A stretch of 11,925 nt of DNA, from NCBI GenBank assembly GCA_014380155.1, contig JACMKJ010000527.1, forward strand, positions 1 to 11,925, in the 5' to 3' direction. The DNA is from Rhizobacter sp. GTDB lineage: Bacteria > Pseudomonadota > Gammaproteobacteria > Burkholderiales > Burkholderiaceae_C. The translations under genes and the position numbers were made by a program. Every line of letters starts with the position of its first letter. The first letter of the stretch is position 1. Below the pieces are notes generated by a model. That model saw only the letters and a program-made list of their open reading frames with translations. It was not told where the DNA came from and ran no database searches. Of the stretch, positions 1 through 5,179 are shown piece after piece.

Positions 1-1
1 G

Positions 2-397
2 GCGTGGGATGAAGCAACCCACACCGGCGCCAACGACCCTGGCGTCAGATCGGTGGCGCGGATCTACACCTACTACAAGAAGTTCGACATCGATACCGAA
101 GTCATGGGCGCGAGCTTTCGCAACCTGGGCCAGATCCTGGCGCTGGCCGGTTGCGACCTGCTCACCATCAGCCCCGAGCTGCTGGCGCAGTTGCAGGCGG
201 CCGATGCGCCGCTGGTGCGTGCGCTCGACCCCACGGCCGCGAAGAGTGCGCCGATCCATGCCATCACCTACAACGAAGCCAGCTTCCGCTACGCGCTCAA
301 CGAAGACGCCATGGCCACCGAGAAGCTGGCAGAAGGCATACGCGCTTTTGCGGCCGACGCGATCAAGCTCGACAAGATCATCGAGGGCCTGAAGTGA
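2..397 (+). CDS. tal: Transaldolase, C-terminal part (5' end outside window)
   Basis: Transaldolase moves a dihydroxyacetone unit between sugar phosphates in the non-oxidative pentose-phosphate pathway (cytosol). Only the last 131 residues are present, roughly the final 40% of the usual ~316-residue protein. The frame is open from base 2, so the true start lies upstream. Visible hallmarks are DPGV followed by IYTYYKK, then EVMGASFRN and LAGCDLLTISPELL. These match the C-terminal half of the E. coli TalB type, including the Arg/Ser of GASFRN that bind the sugar phosphate. The Schiff-base lysine lies in the missing part. The tail (DAMATEKLAEGIRAFAADAIKLDKIIEGLK) is the normal family ending, so the 3' end is intact. 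The TGA stop overlaps the GTG start of pgi, which implies co-transcription. Identification is confident despite truncation. Confidence 0.95.
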   Translation, partial: AWDEATHTGANDPGVRSVARIYTYYKKFDIDTEVMGASFRNLGQILALAGCDLLTISPELLAQLQAADAPLVRALDPTAAKSAPIHAITYNEASFRYALNEDAMATEKLAEGIRAFAADAIKLDKIIEGLK

Positions 398-1989
398 ACG
401 CACCGCGCTGCGATCGCACCCAGGCCTGGGCGGCATTGAAGGGCCACTACGAGGCGCATGGCCGCGAGTTCGACCTGCGCGAGGCCTTTGCCCGCGACCC
501 CGGGCGTTTCGGCAGCCTGGCCGTCGAAGCACCCGAGGTGTTTGCCGACCTGTCCAAGAACCTGATCGACATTGCCACCCAGCGCTTCCTGCTCGACATG
601 GCCGCCGAATGCCAGCTCGAAGCCCGGCGCGACGCTCTGTTGCGCGGCGACGTGGCCAACCTCACCGAGGGCCGGGCCGTGCTGCACACCGCGCTGCGGG
701 CGCCGCGTGGCGACGGCCCTTTCAGCACCGAGATCCACGACGTGCTCGACCGCATGCTGGCCTATGCCGAGAGCGTGCGCGACACCGCGCGCAGCGGCAT
801 CCGCCACATCGTCAACATCGGCATCGGCGGCAGCGACCTCGGGCCGCAGATGGTGGTGCCGGCGCTCGACGCATTCGCCCACCGCGGGCTCACCTTTCAC
901 TTTGTGTCCAACGTCGATGGCCACGACATCACACCGGTGCTGCGTGGCCTGAACCCGGCCGACACGCTGTTCGTGATCGCCAGCAAGACTTTCAAGACGC
1001 AAGAGACGCTGGCCAATGCCGAAGTGGCTCGTGCCTGGTTTCTGGCCAACGGCGGCGTGCACATCGACAAGCACTTTGTGGCCACCACCACCAACGTGGC
1101 GGCGGCGGCCGAGTTCGGCATCCGCACCACCTTCGGGTTTTGGGATTGGGTGGGCGGGCGTTACTCGCTGTGGTCGGCCATCGGCCTGCCGATCGCGCTG
1201 GCCATCGGTGCCGACAACTTCCGCGCCCTGCTCGCCGGCGCCCACGCGATGGACCGCCACTTTGCACACGCGCCCTTGTCGCAGAACCTGCCAGTGCTGC
1301 TGGGCCTGCTCGACATCTGGTACCGCAACTTCCACGGGTTTGCGAGTCGCAGCGTCGCGCCCTACCACCAGGGGCTGAAGCGCCTGCCGGCCTACTTGCA
1401 GCAGCTGGAGATGGAAAGCAACGGCAAGTGTGTCGACCTCGCTGGCGAGTCGCTGCCCTTTTCCACCTGCCCGGTGGTGTGGGGCGAGCCTGGCACCAAT
1501 GGCCAGCATGCCTACTTTCAGATGCTGCACCAGGGCACCGAGGTGATCCCGGTCGAGTTCATCCTGGTCAAGCGGCCCACCCATGACCTGCCCGAGCTGC
1601 ACACGAAATTGCTGGCGAATGGTTTGGCGCAAAGCCAGGCGTTGATGGTGGGCAAAAGCACGGCGCAGGCCTTGAGCGAGACGGCGCCCACCGCGTCAAC
1701 CCAGCTCGACGCGCAGACCGTGGCGCGGCACCGCAGCTTCCCTGGCAACCGGCCCAGCACCACACTGCTGCTGGACGAGCTCACGCCGCGCAGCCTGGGC
1801 GCGCTGATCGCGCTCTACGAACACCGCGTTTTTGTGAGCGGCGCGCTGTGGGGCATCAACAGCTTCGACCAATGGGGCGTGGAGCTGGGCAAGGTCTTGT
1901 GCAACGACCTGCTGCCGCGCCTGGGCTCGGGCGACGTGACAGGCCTCGACGGCTCCACCGCCGGCCTGATGCGGCGGCTCAGCGCATGA
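394..1989 (+). CDS. pgi: Glucose-6-phosphate isomerase
   Basis: Cytosolic enzyme interconverting glucose 6-phosphate and fructose 6-phosphate. The GTG start at 394 is chosen because it overlaps the tal stop (GTGA), has GAGGG at 383-387 six bases upstream, and gives 531 residues, close to the 549 of E. coli Pgi. Longer readings of this frame run into tal. Phosphate-binding motif VNIGIGGSDLG begins near residue 140. The first family signature (WDWVGGRYSLWSAIG) begins at residue 250 and the second (GINSFDQWGVELGK) ends at residue 500. By alignment from memory with E. coli E355, H386 and K514, the catalytic residues are E341 (in MESNGK), H372 (in GQHAYFQML) and K500. All are present, so the enzyme should be active. 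It sits between tal and a HAD phosphatase whose ATG overlaps its stop codon (ATGA). Confidence 0.97.
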   Translation: MNAPRCDRTQAWAALKGHYEAHGREFDLREAFARDPGRFGSLAVEAPEVFADLSKNLIDIATQRFLLDMAAECQLEARRDALLRGDVANLTEGRAVLHTALRAPRGDGPFSTEIHDVLDRMLAYAESVRDTARSGIRHIVNIGIGGSDLGPQMVVPALDAFAHRGLTFHFVSNVDGHDITPVLRGLNPADTLFVIASKTFKTQETLANAEVARAWFLANGGVHIDKHFVATTTNVAAAAEFGIRTTFGFWDWVGGRYSLWSAIGLPIALAIGADNFRALLAGAHAMDRHFAHAPLSQNLPVLLGLLDIWYRNFHGFASRSVAPYHQGLKRLPAYLQQLEMESNGKCVDLAGESLPFSTCPVVWGEPGTNGQHAYFQMLHQGTEVIPVEFILVKRPTHDLPELHTKLLANGLAQSQALMVGKSTAQALSETAPTASTQLDAQTVARHRSFPGNRPSTTLLLDELTPRSLGALIALYEHRVFVSGALWGINSFDQWGVELGKVLCNDLLPRLGSGDVTGLDGSTAGLMRRLSA

Positions 1990-2597
1990 AGAACATCGTC
2001 TTCGACTTCGGCGGGGTGGTGTTCCAGTGGCGCCCGGCGGAGCTGCTGCGTCGCACCTTGCCGCACCGTGTGGTGGACGAGGCGGCGGCCCAGCAACTGG
2101 TGCTCGACTTCTTTCAGAACTACCAAGGCGACTGGGGCCGCTTCGACCGCGGCACCATCGAGATACCCGAGCTGGCGCCTTTGATCGCGCAGCGCCTGGG
2201 TTTCGAATTGGGTGAGGTGCAGGCGGTGATCGATGCCGTGCCGGGTGAACTTGAGGTGCAGAAAGCCACCGTCGACCTGCTCCACCGTTTGCACGACCGT
2301 GGCCACCGCCTGTACTTCCTGTCCAATATGCCCGAGCCTTACGCGGTGCATCTGGAGACTACGCACGCGTTCTTTTCGCGTTTTGTCGACGGAGTGTTCT
2401 CTTCGCGCGTCAAGCTGATCAAGCCCGAGCCGGAGATCTTCACCTTGGCCATCGAACGCTTCGGCATCGACCCGGCGCAGACGGTGTTCATCGATGACGT
2501 GGCCAAGAACGTCGAGATGGCGCGTGCCCACGGCTGGCACGCGATTCAGTTCATCGACGCCGAACAGGTGGAAGCAGAGCTCGAAGCGCTGGACTGA
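1986..2597 (+). CDS. HAD-superfamily phosphatase, YihX-like
   Basis: A 203-residue, single-domain haloacid-dehalogenase-fold hydrolase with no signal peptide or membrane segment. The four HAD motifs are visible: motif I FDFGGVVF (nucleophile Asp in the first FD), motif II LSNM, motif III lysine in LIKPEPEIF, and motif IV FIDDVAKNVEMA. The position two residues after the nucleophile is Gly instead of the usual acid Asp. E. coli YihX has the same feature (FDLGNV), and overall length and motif spacing also match YihX, which is described as an alpha-glucose-1-phosphate phosphatase. The ATG overlaps the pgi stop (ATGA), so it is probably translated with pgi and may act on a hexose phosphate. That substrate is inferred from homology and context only. 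The gene ends 16 bases before the converging HNH gene. Confidence 0.85.
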   Translation: MKNIVFDFGGVVFQWRPAELLRRTLPHRVVDEAAAQQLVLDFFQNYQGDWGRFDRGTIEIPELAPLIAQRLGFELGEVQAVIDAVPGELEVQKATVDLLHRLHDRGHRLYFLSNMPEPYAVHLETTHAFFSRFVDGVFSSRVKLIKPEPEIFTLAIERFGIDPAQTVFIDDVAKNVEMARAHGWHAIQFIDAEQVEAELEALD

Positions 2598-2613
2598 TCA
2601 GCCACGGGCGGTG

Positions 2614-3171
2614 CTAGACCCGCAACCTGCTATGGCGAGGGACGCTCGCCAGCAAGAACTCCATCTGGTCCGCCAGGATCCGGCGCCCGCGCAGGATCAT
2701 GTCTTCGTGCAGGCTGGGTACATACGGCAGGTACAGCAGCGACATGTTGGCTTCTTCCGGCATGCGGTTGCCCTTGTGGCCGTTGCAGGCGCGGCAGGCG
2801 GTGATGCAGTTCATCCAGGTGTCGTGGCCACCGCGCGAGGTCGGCACGATGTGCTCGCGGGTCAGGTCGTCAACATGGAAACGCCCGCCGCAATAAGCGC
2901 AGACCAGGCGGTCGCGGTTGAAGAGCTTGGGGTTGGAAAGCGCCGGCGTCTGCCGCCAGGCGCGGCTCGGGACAGCGCCGCGCACCGCGATGATGGGGTG
3001 CACCTCGATGCGCGATTGCAAGCCGGTACGGCGCTGCATGCCACCGCGCAGCACGTAAAACGCGTCGCCGAGCGTCCAGGCTACGCCATCACTGGCGTAA
3101 AGGACCGCCGCTTCCTTGGCCGAGATCCACGATTGCGGGCGGCCAGAAACATCAAGTTGCAGCACTTCCAC
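2614..3171 (-). CDS. HNH endonuclease-family protein
   Basis: 185-residue protein starting with GTG and preceded by AAGGAG (3180-3185) eight bases upstream, which fixes the start. The HNH core lies at about residues 90-135. A zinc-knuckle pair C91-x2-C94 and C126-x2-C129 flanks the motif REHIVPTSRGG (E106, H107), N121 in WMNC, and N130/H132 in CNGHKGNR. The ~85 residues before the core and the tail (LPYVPSLHEDMILRGRRIL) are not a domain I can name. The family is widespread as a lone chromosomal gene in Proteobacteria and Cyanobacteria and is annotated only as HNH endonuclease; its target is unknown to me. It is not flanked by intron, intein or phage genes. It lies 98 bases downstream of the PanE-family gene on the same strand. 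A weak promoter (TTGAGC at 3216-3221, ATTACT at 3194-3199, 16-base spacer) could drive it separately. Confidence 0.85.
   Translation of the reverse strand: MEVLQLDVSGRPQSWISAKEAAVLYASDGVAWTLGDAFYVLRGGMQRRTGLQSRIEVHPIIAVRGAVPSRAWRQTPALSNPKLFNRDRLVCAYCGGRFHVDDLTREHIVPTSRGGHDTWMNCITACRACNGHKGNRMPEEANMSLLYLPYVPSLHEDMILRGRRILADQMEFLLASVPRHSRLRV
2633..2651. repeat. Hairpin: 7-bp perfect inverted repeat at convergent gene ends
   Basis: TGGCGAG (2633-2639) and CTCGCCA (2645-2651) are exact reverse complements around a 5-base loop. The hairpin lies within the last codons of the HNH gene and 36 bases after the HAD stop. Neither strand has a T-run behind it, so it is not a standard intrinsic terminator. 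It may still form in the pgi-HAD transcript. In GC-rich DNA a 7-bp match can arise by chance. Confidence 0.3.
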
Positions 3172-3223
3172 GGATCAATCTCCTTGGACGGAGAGTAATC
3201 CATTCCGCGCGGTTCGCTCAAGC

Positions 3224-3254
3224 GTGGCGCGGCGCGCAGCGGCGATGGCGCCAC
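3224..3254. repeat. Inverted repeat between HNH and PanE-family genes
   Basis: GTGGCGC (3224-3230) and GCGCCAC (3248-3254) pair perfectly around a 17-base GC-rich spacer. It begins 16 bases after the stop of the PanE-family gene on the minus strand, where a terminator or 3' stabilising hairpin would sit. No T-tract follows, so the role is uncertain. Apart from this and the ribosome binding site of the HNH gene, the 98-base gap 3172-3269 shows nothing definite. Confidence 0.3.
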
Positions 3255-3269
3255 ATTGTCATCACTGCA

Positions 3270-4268
3270 TCACAGCTTGAGCGGATAGAGCCCGCGGGTC
3301 TGCGCCATCAAGCGGCTGAGGCCGAACAAGGCGTCGATGTGCGGCGTGGCCAGCCCGAGCTTCGTGCTGATCTCGTGCACCGCGCCGATGATCGCGTCGA
3401 TCTCGAGTGAACGGCCGGCTTCGCTGTCTTGCAGCATCGAGGTCTTGAAGGCGCCGAGCTGGCGCGCGATGGCGTGTCGTTGTTCACCCGTCTGCTGGAT
3501 CGGGCAGCCCAGTTGCGCGCCGAGGGCGGCGGCTTCGGCCATGGTGCGCAGCATGAAGCCGCTCACCAGCGGGTCGTCGAGGATGCGGTCGGCGGTGGCG
3601 CCGGTGAGCGCCGACACCGGGTTCATCGTCATGTTGCCCCACAGCTTGAACCAGATGTCGCGGCGGACATCGGCGCTGGGCTCGGCCTGGAAGCCCGCGC
3701 TGGCCAGCACTTGAGCCACACGCTGAACCCGTTCGCTGATTGGGCCCACGGGCTCGCCAACGATCAAACGCTCGCCAAACCCATGCGCCACCACACCCGG
3801 CTCGGGCTGCGAACAAGTGAGGTGCACCACGCAGCCGAGCACTTGCGCCATGGGCAGGGCGGCGGCCACTGCGCCCTTTGGGTCGATGCTCGCAAGCTGG
3901 AGCTGATCGGGTGAAAGGCGCTGGCGCAGCGCGGGTGTCTGCAAGAACCACCACGGCACCCCGTTCATCGCCGGCATCACCAGCGTGTGCTCGCCGATCA
4001 GTGGCCGCAGCGTAGGGGCGAGCGCAGGGAGTGCCTGGCCCTTGAGGGCGACCACCAGCAGCTCCTGCGGTCCGAGCAGCCCAGCGTCTTCGACTGCGCT
4101 GACAACAGCCGTCTGCTCTCGGCCGCCCATGCGCAGCCGCAGGCCGTTCGCACGCACGGCGCTCAGGGTGGCGCCGCGTGCGATGGCGTTCACCGCATGG
4201 CCCGCCAGCGCCAGGCGAGCGGCGATCAAGCCGCCCACGGCCCCCAGGCCCACCACGGTGATCTTCAT
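3270..4268 (-). CDS. 2-dehydropantoate 2-reductase (PanE/ApbA) family oxidoreductase
   Basis: NADPH-dependent ketopantoate reductases make pantoate for coenzyme A synthesis. The start is set at ATG 4268, not the ATG five codons upstream at 4283: AAGGA sits seven bases before 4268, no Shine-Dalgarno precedes 4283, and MKITVVGLGAVGG is the normal family N-terminus. This gives 332 residues (E. coli PanE has 303). Numbered from that start, the Rossmann glycines GLGAVG are at 7-12, MNG with N102 is in the position of PanE N98, K208 lies in WFKLWGNMTMN followed by N212 and N216, and E289 lies in SLEID. These are the equivalents of the catalytic Lys and substrate-binding residues. The segment NGVPWWFLQ differs from the QNGMG of classical PanE and marks a paralogous subgroup. 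The true substrate may therefore be another 2-oxo acid, and I withhold the panE symbol. Confidence 0.85.
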   Translation of the reverse strand: MKITVVGLGAVGGLIAARLALAGHAVNAIARGATLSAVRANGLRLRMGGREQTAVVSAVEDAGLLGPQELLVVALKGQALPALAPTLRPLIGEHTLVMPAMNGVPWWFLQTPALRQRLSPDQLQLASIDPKGAVAAALPMAQVLGCVVHLTCSQPEPGVVAHGFGERLIVGEPVGPISERVQRVAQVLASAGFQAEPSADVRRDIWFKLWGNMTMNPVSALTGATADRILDDPLVSGFMLRTMAEAAALGAQLGCPIQQTGEQRHAIARQLGAFKTSMLQDSEAGRSLEIDAIIGAVHEISTKLGLATPHIDALFGLSRLMAQTRGLYPLKL

Positions 4269-4275
4269 GCGTGCG

Positions 4276-4280
4276 TCCTT
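4276..4280 (-). promoter_or_regulatory. Ribosome binding site deciding the PanE-family start
   Basis: Read on the minus strand this is AAGGA, seven bases before ATG 4268. It lies inside the first codons of the alternative ATG 4283 reading, which itself has only the A-rich sequence CAATTTCAAACG in front of it. It supports the downstream start. Confidence 0.7.
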
Positions 4281-4295
4281 CATCGTTTGAAATTG

Positions 4296-4307
4296 AGGGT
4301 TAACCCT
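4296..4307. promoter_or_regulatory. 12-bp perfect palindrome upstream of PanE-family gene
   Basis: AGGGTTAACCCT reads the same on both strands and lies 28 bases before the chosen start of the minus-strand gene. It overlaps a possible -10 (TAGGGT on the minus strand, 4303-4308) that follows a possible -35 (TTGCCT, 4325-4330) with a 16-base spacer. Both boxes are weak. It could be an operator for the PanE-family gene; the binding protein is unknown. Confidence 0.4.
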
Positions 4308-4321
4308 AGGCTGCTTCGATG

Positions 4322-4341
4322 TCTAGGCAAGCACGCCTAGA
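4322..4341. repeat. Inverted repeat with CTAGGC half-sites
   Basis: TCTAGGC (4322-4328) and GCCTAGA (4335-4341) are perfect reverse complements around the 6-base loop AAGCAC. A third CTAGGC copy occurs at 4306-4311 in direct orientation, 17 bases from the first arm and overlapping the neighbouring 12-bp palindrome. A run of six A follows on the plus strand. That makes T6 upstream of the hairpin on the minus strand, the wrong side for a terminator of any known transcript here. A protein-binding site is the likelier reading. Confidence 0.4.
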
Positions 4342-4401
4342 AAAAAGGTGGCAAACGAGGCTGAAAACAGGCCCCACCGTCGGCAAAACTCGGTAAGAAT
4401 A

Positions 4402-4413
4402 GAACGATCGTTC
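4402..4413. promoter_or_regulatory. Putative TetR-family operator (perfect palindrome)
   Basis: GAACGATCGTTC is a perfect 12-bp palindrome ending 29 bases before the ATG of the TetR-family gene. The position fits a promoter-overlapping operator, and the AACG...CGTT half-site spacing is typical of TetR dimers. I found no second copy in the gaps before the acyl-CoA dehydrogenase (5127-5179) or the FadN-type gene (8335-8366). If it is real, control of the fad genes would be exerted through the TetR promoter. I cannot point to clear -35/-10 boxes; TAAGAAT at 4394-4400 is the nearest -10-like string. Confidence 0.6.
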
Positions 4414-4442
4414 GTTTTATTTGCCTTGCCGCAAACCACCGC

Positions 4443-5126
4443 ATGAGTGTTGCCCAGAAGCCCGTTCGCGAGAACCCCAAGCACATGCAAAAGGGCCAGC
4501 AGACACGCGCCGCCATTCTCGAAGCGGCGCTCGGCCTGGCCTCTCACATGGGGCTGGAAGGTTTGTCGATCGGTGCACTGGCCGAGGTCATGCACATGAG
4601 CAAGTCGGGCGTTTTTGCCCACTTCGGCTCGCGTGAAGAGTTGCAGATCTCGGTGATCCGCGAGTACCACACCAAGTTCGAAGAAGAAGTGTTTTTCCCG
4701 GCGCTGCGCGAAGCGCGTGGCCTGCCGCGCTTGCGTGCGCTGTTCGAGCGCTGGATCAAGCGCGTGTCGGTCGAAGTCGATTCGGGCTGCATCTACATCA
4801 GTGGTGCGGTCGAGTTTGACGACCGGCCGGGCCAGGTGCGAGATGCGCTGGTGACCATGGTGCGCTCGTGGCACCTGGCGCTGGAGCGCGCCATCCGCAT
4901 GTCGATCGCAGAAGGCCAGTTGCGCGAAGACACCGACCCGCTGCAGATGCTGTTCGAGATCCACGGCCACATCCTGGCGGTGCACCACGACGCACGTTTC
5001 CTGAAATTGCCTGGCGTGCTCGATCGGGCGCGCAATGGCTTCGAGCGCGTCGTCGCTTATTACGCCACTCAGCACGAAGTGGTAGCACCGGCGCCGCGTC
5101 AAGCCCCGCGCGCCGTGCGCCGATAA
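4443..5126 (+). CDS. TetR/AcrR-family regulator, probable beta-oxidation repressor
   Basis: 227-residue one-component regulator. The N-terminal DNA-binding domain spans about residues 20-67, with the helix-turn-helix in LSIGALAEVMHMSKSGVFAHF (41-61). The rest is an all-helical ligand domain containing GCIYISGAVEFDDRPGQVRD (115-134), a segment shared by many beta-proteobacterial TetR proteins. The ATG at 4443 has no obvious Shine-Dalgarno. The next in-frame ATG (4485, residue 15) has none either and would also keep the whole domain, so the start is not certain. It lies 53 bases ahead of the acyl-CoA dehydrogenase, and a 12-bp palindrome lies just upstream. By location it is likely an autorepressor controlling the fatty-acid genes and sensing an acyl-CoA. 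In Burkholderiales such a role is known for the TetR regulator called FadP; whether this is its orthologue needs a comparison I cannot run. Confidence 0.85.
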   Translation: MSVAQKPVRENPKHMQKGQQTRAAILEAALGLASHMGLEGLSIGALAEVMHMSKSGVFAHFGSREELQISVIREYHTKFEEEVFFPALREARGLPRLRALFERWIKRVSVEVDSGCIYISGAVEFDDRPGQVRDALVTMVRSWHLALERAIRMSIAEGQLREDTDPLQMLFEIHGHILAVHHDARFLKLPGVLDRARNGFERVVAYYATQHEVVAPAPRQAPRAVRR

Positions 5127-5141
5127 CCCGCCGATAACCCG
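5120..5141 (+). repeat. 11-bp tandem duplication at the TetR-gene stop codon
   Basis: CCGATAACCCG occurs twice head to tail (5120-5130 and 5131-5141) without mismatch. The first copy supplies the TAA stop of the TetR gene (5124-5126); the second lies in the 53-base gap before the acyl-CoA dehydrogenase. It looks like a small slippage duplication. The rest of the gap contains the AAGGAG ribosome binding site at 5168-5173. Confidence 0.6.
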
Positions 5142-5179
5142 TTTACCCAGTTTCCATTCCAACATTCAAGGAGTCCACG

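Noticed and set aside
289..1632. 447-residue minus-strand open frame opposite pgi, and a 429-residue one at 6982-8271
   Set aside because: Antisense shadows of pgi and of the DUF2147/hydrolase genes; no family motif.
2614..3171. HNH gene as part of a defence system, group I/II intron or homing element
   Set aside because: No partner genes, no intron or intein sequence, no target-gene interruption, and surrounding genes are housekeeping.
2494..3198. 234-residue plus-strand open frame crossing from the HAD gene over the HNH gene
   Set aside because: It overlaps two genes with clear motifs and has a repetitive Ala/Val/Gly/Gln composition.
4269..4283. Five-codon longer start (ATG 4283) for the PanE-family gene
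   Set aside because: No Shine-Dalgarno before it, whereas ATG 4268 has AAGGA at seven bases and gives the usual family N-terminus.
4296..4307. GGGTTA/TAACCC resemblance to telomere-type repeats
   Set aside because: Single occurrence inside a palindrome, not tandem; coincidence.
4322..4346. Hairpin followed by six A as an intrinsic terminator
   Set aside because: The T-run would be upstream of the hairpin on the minus strand, and no transcript is known to end there on either strand.
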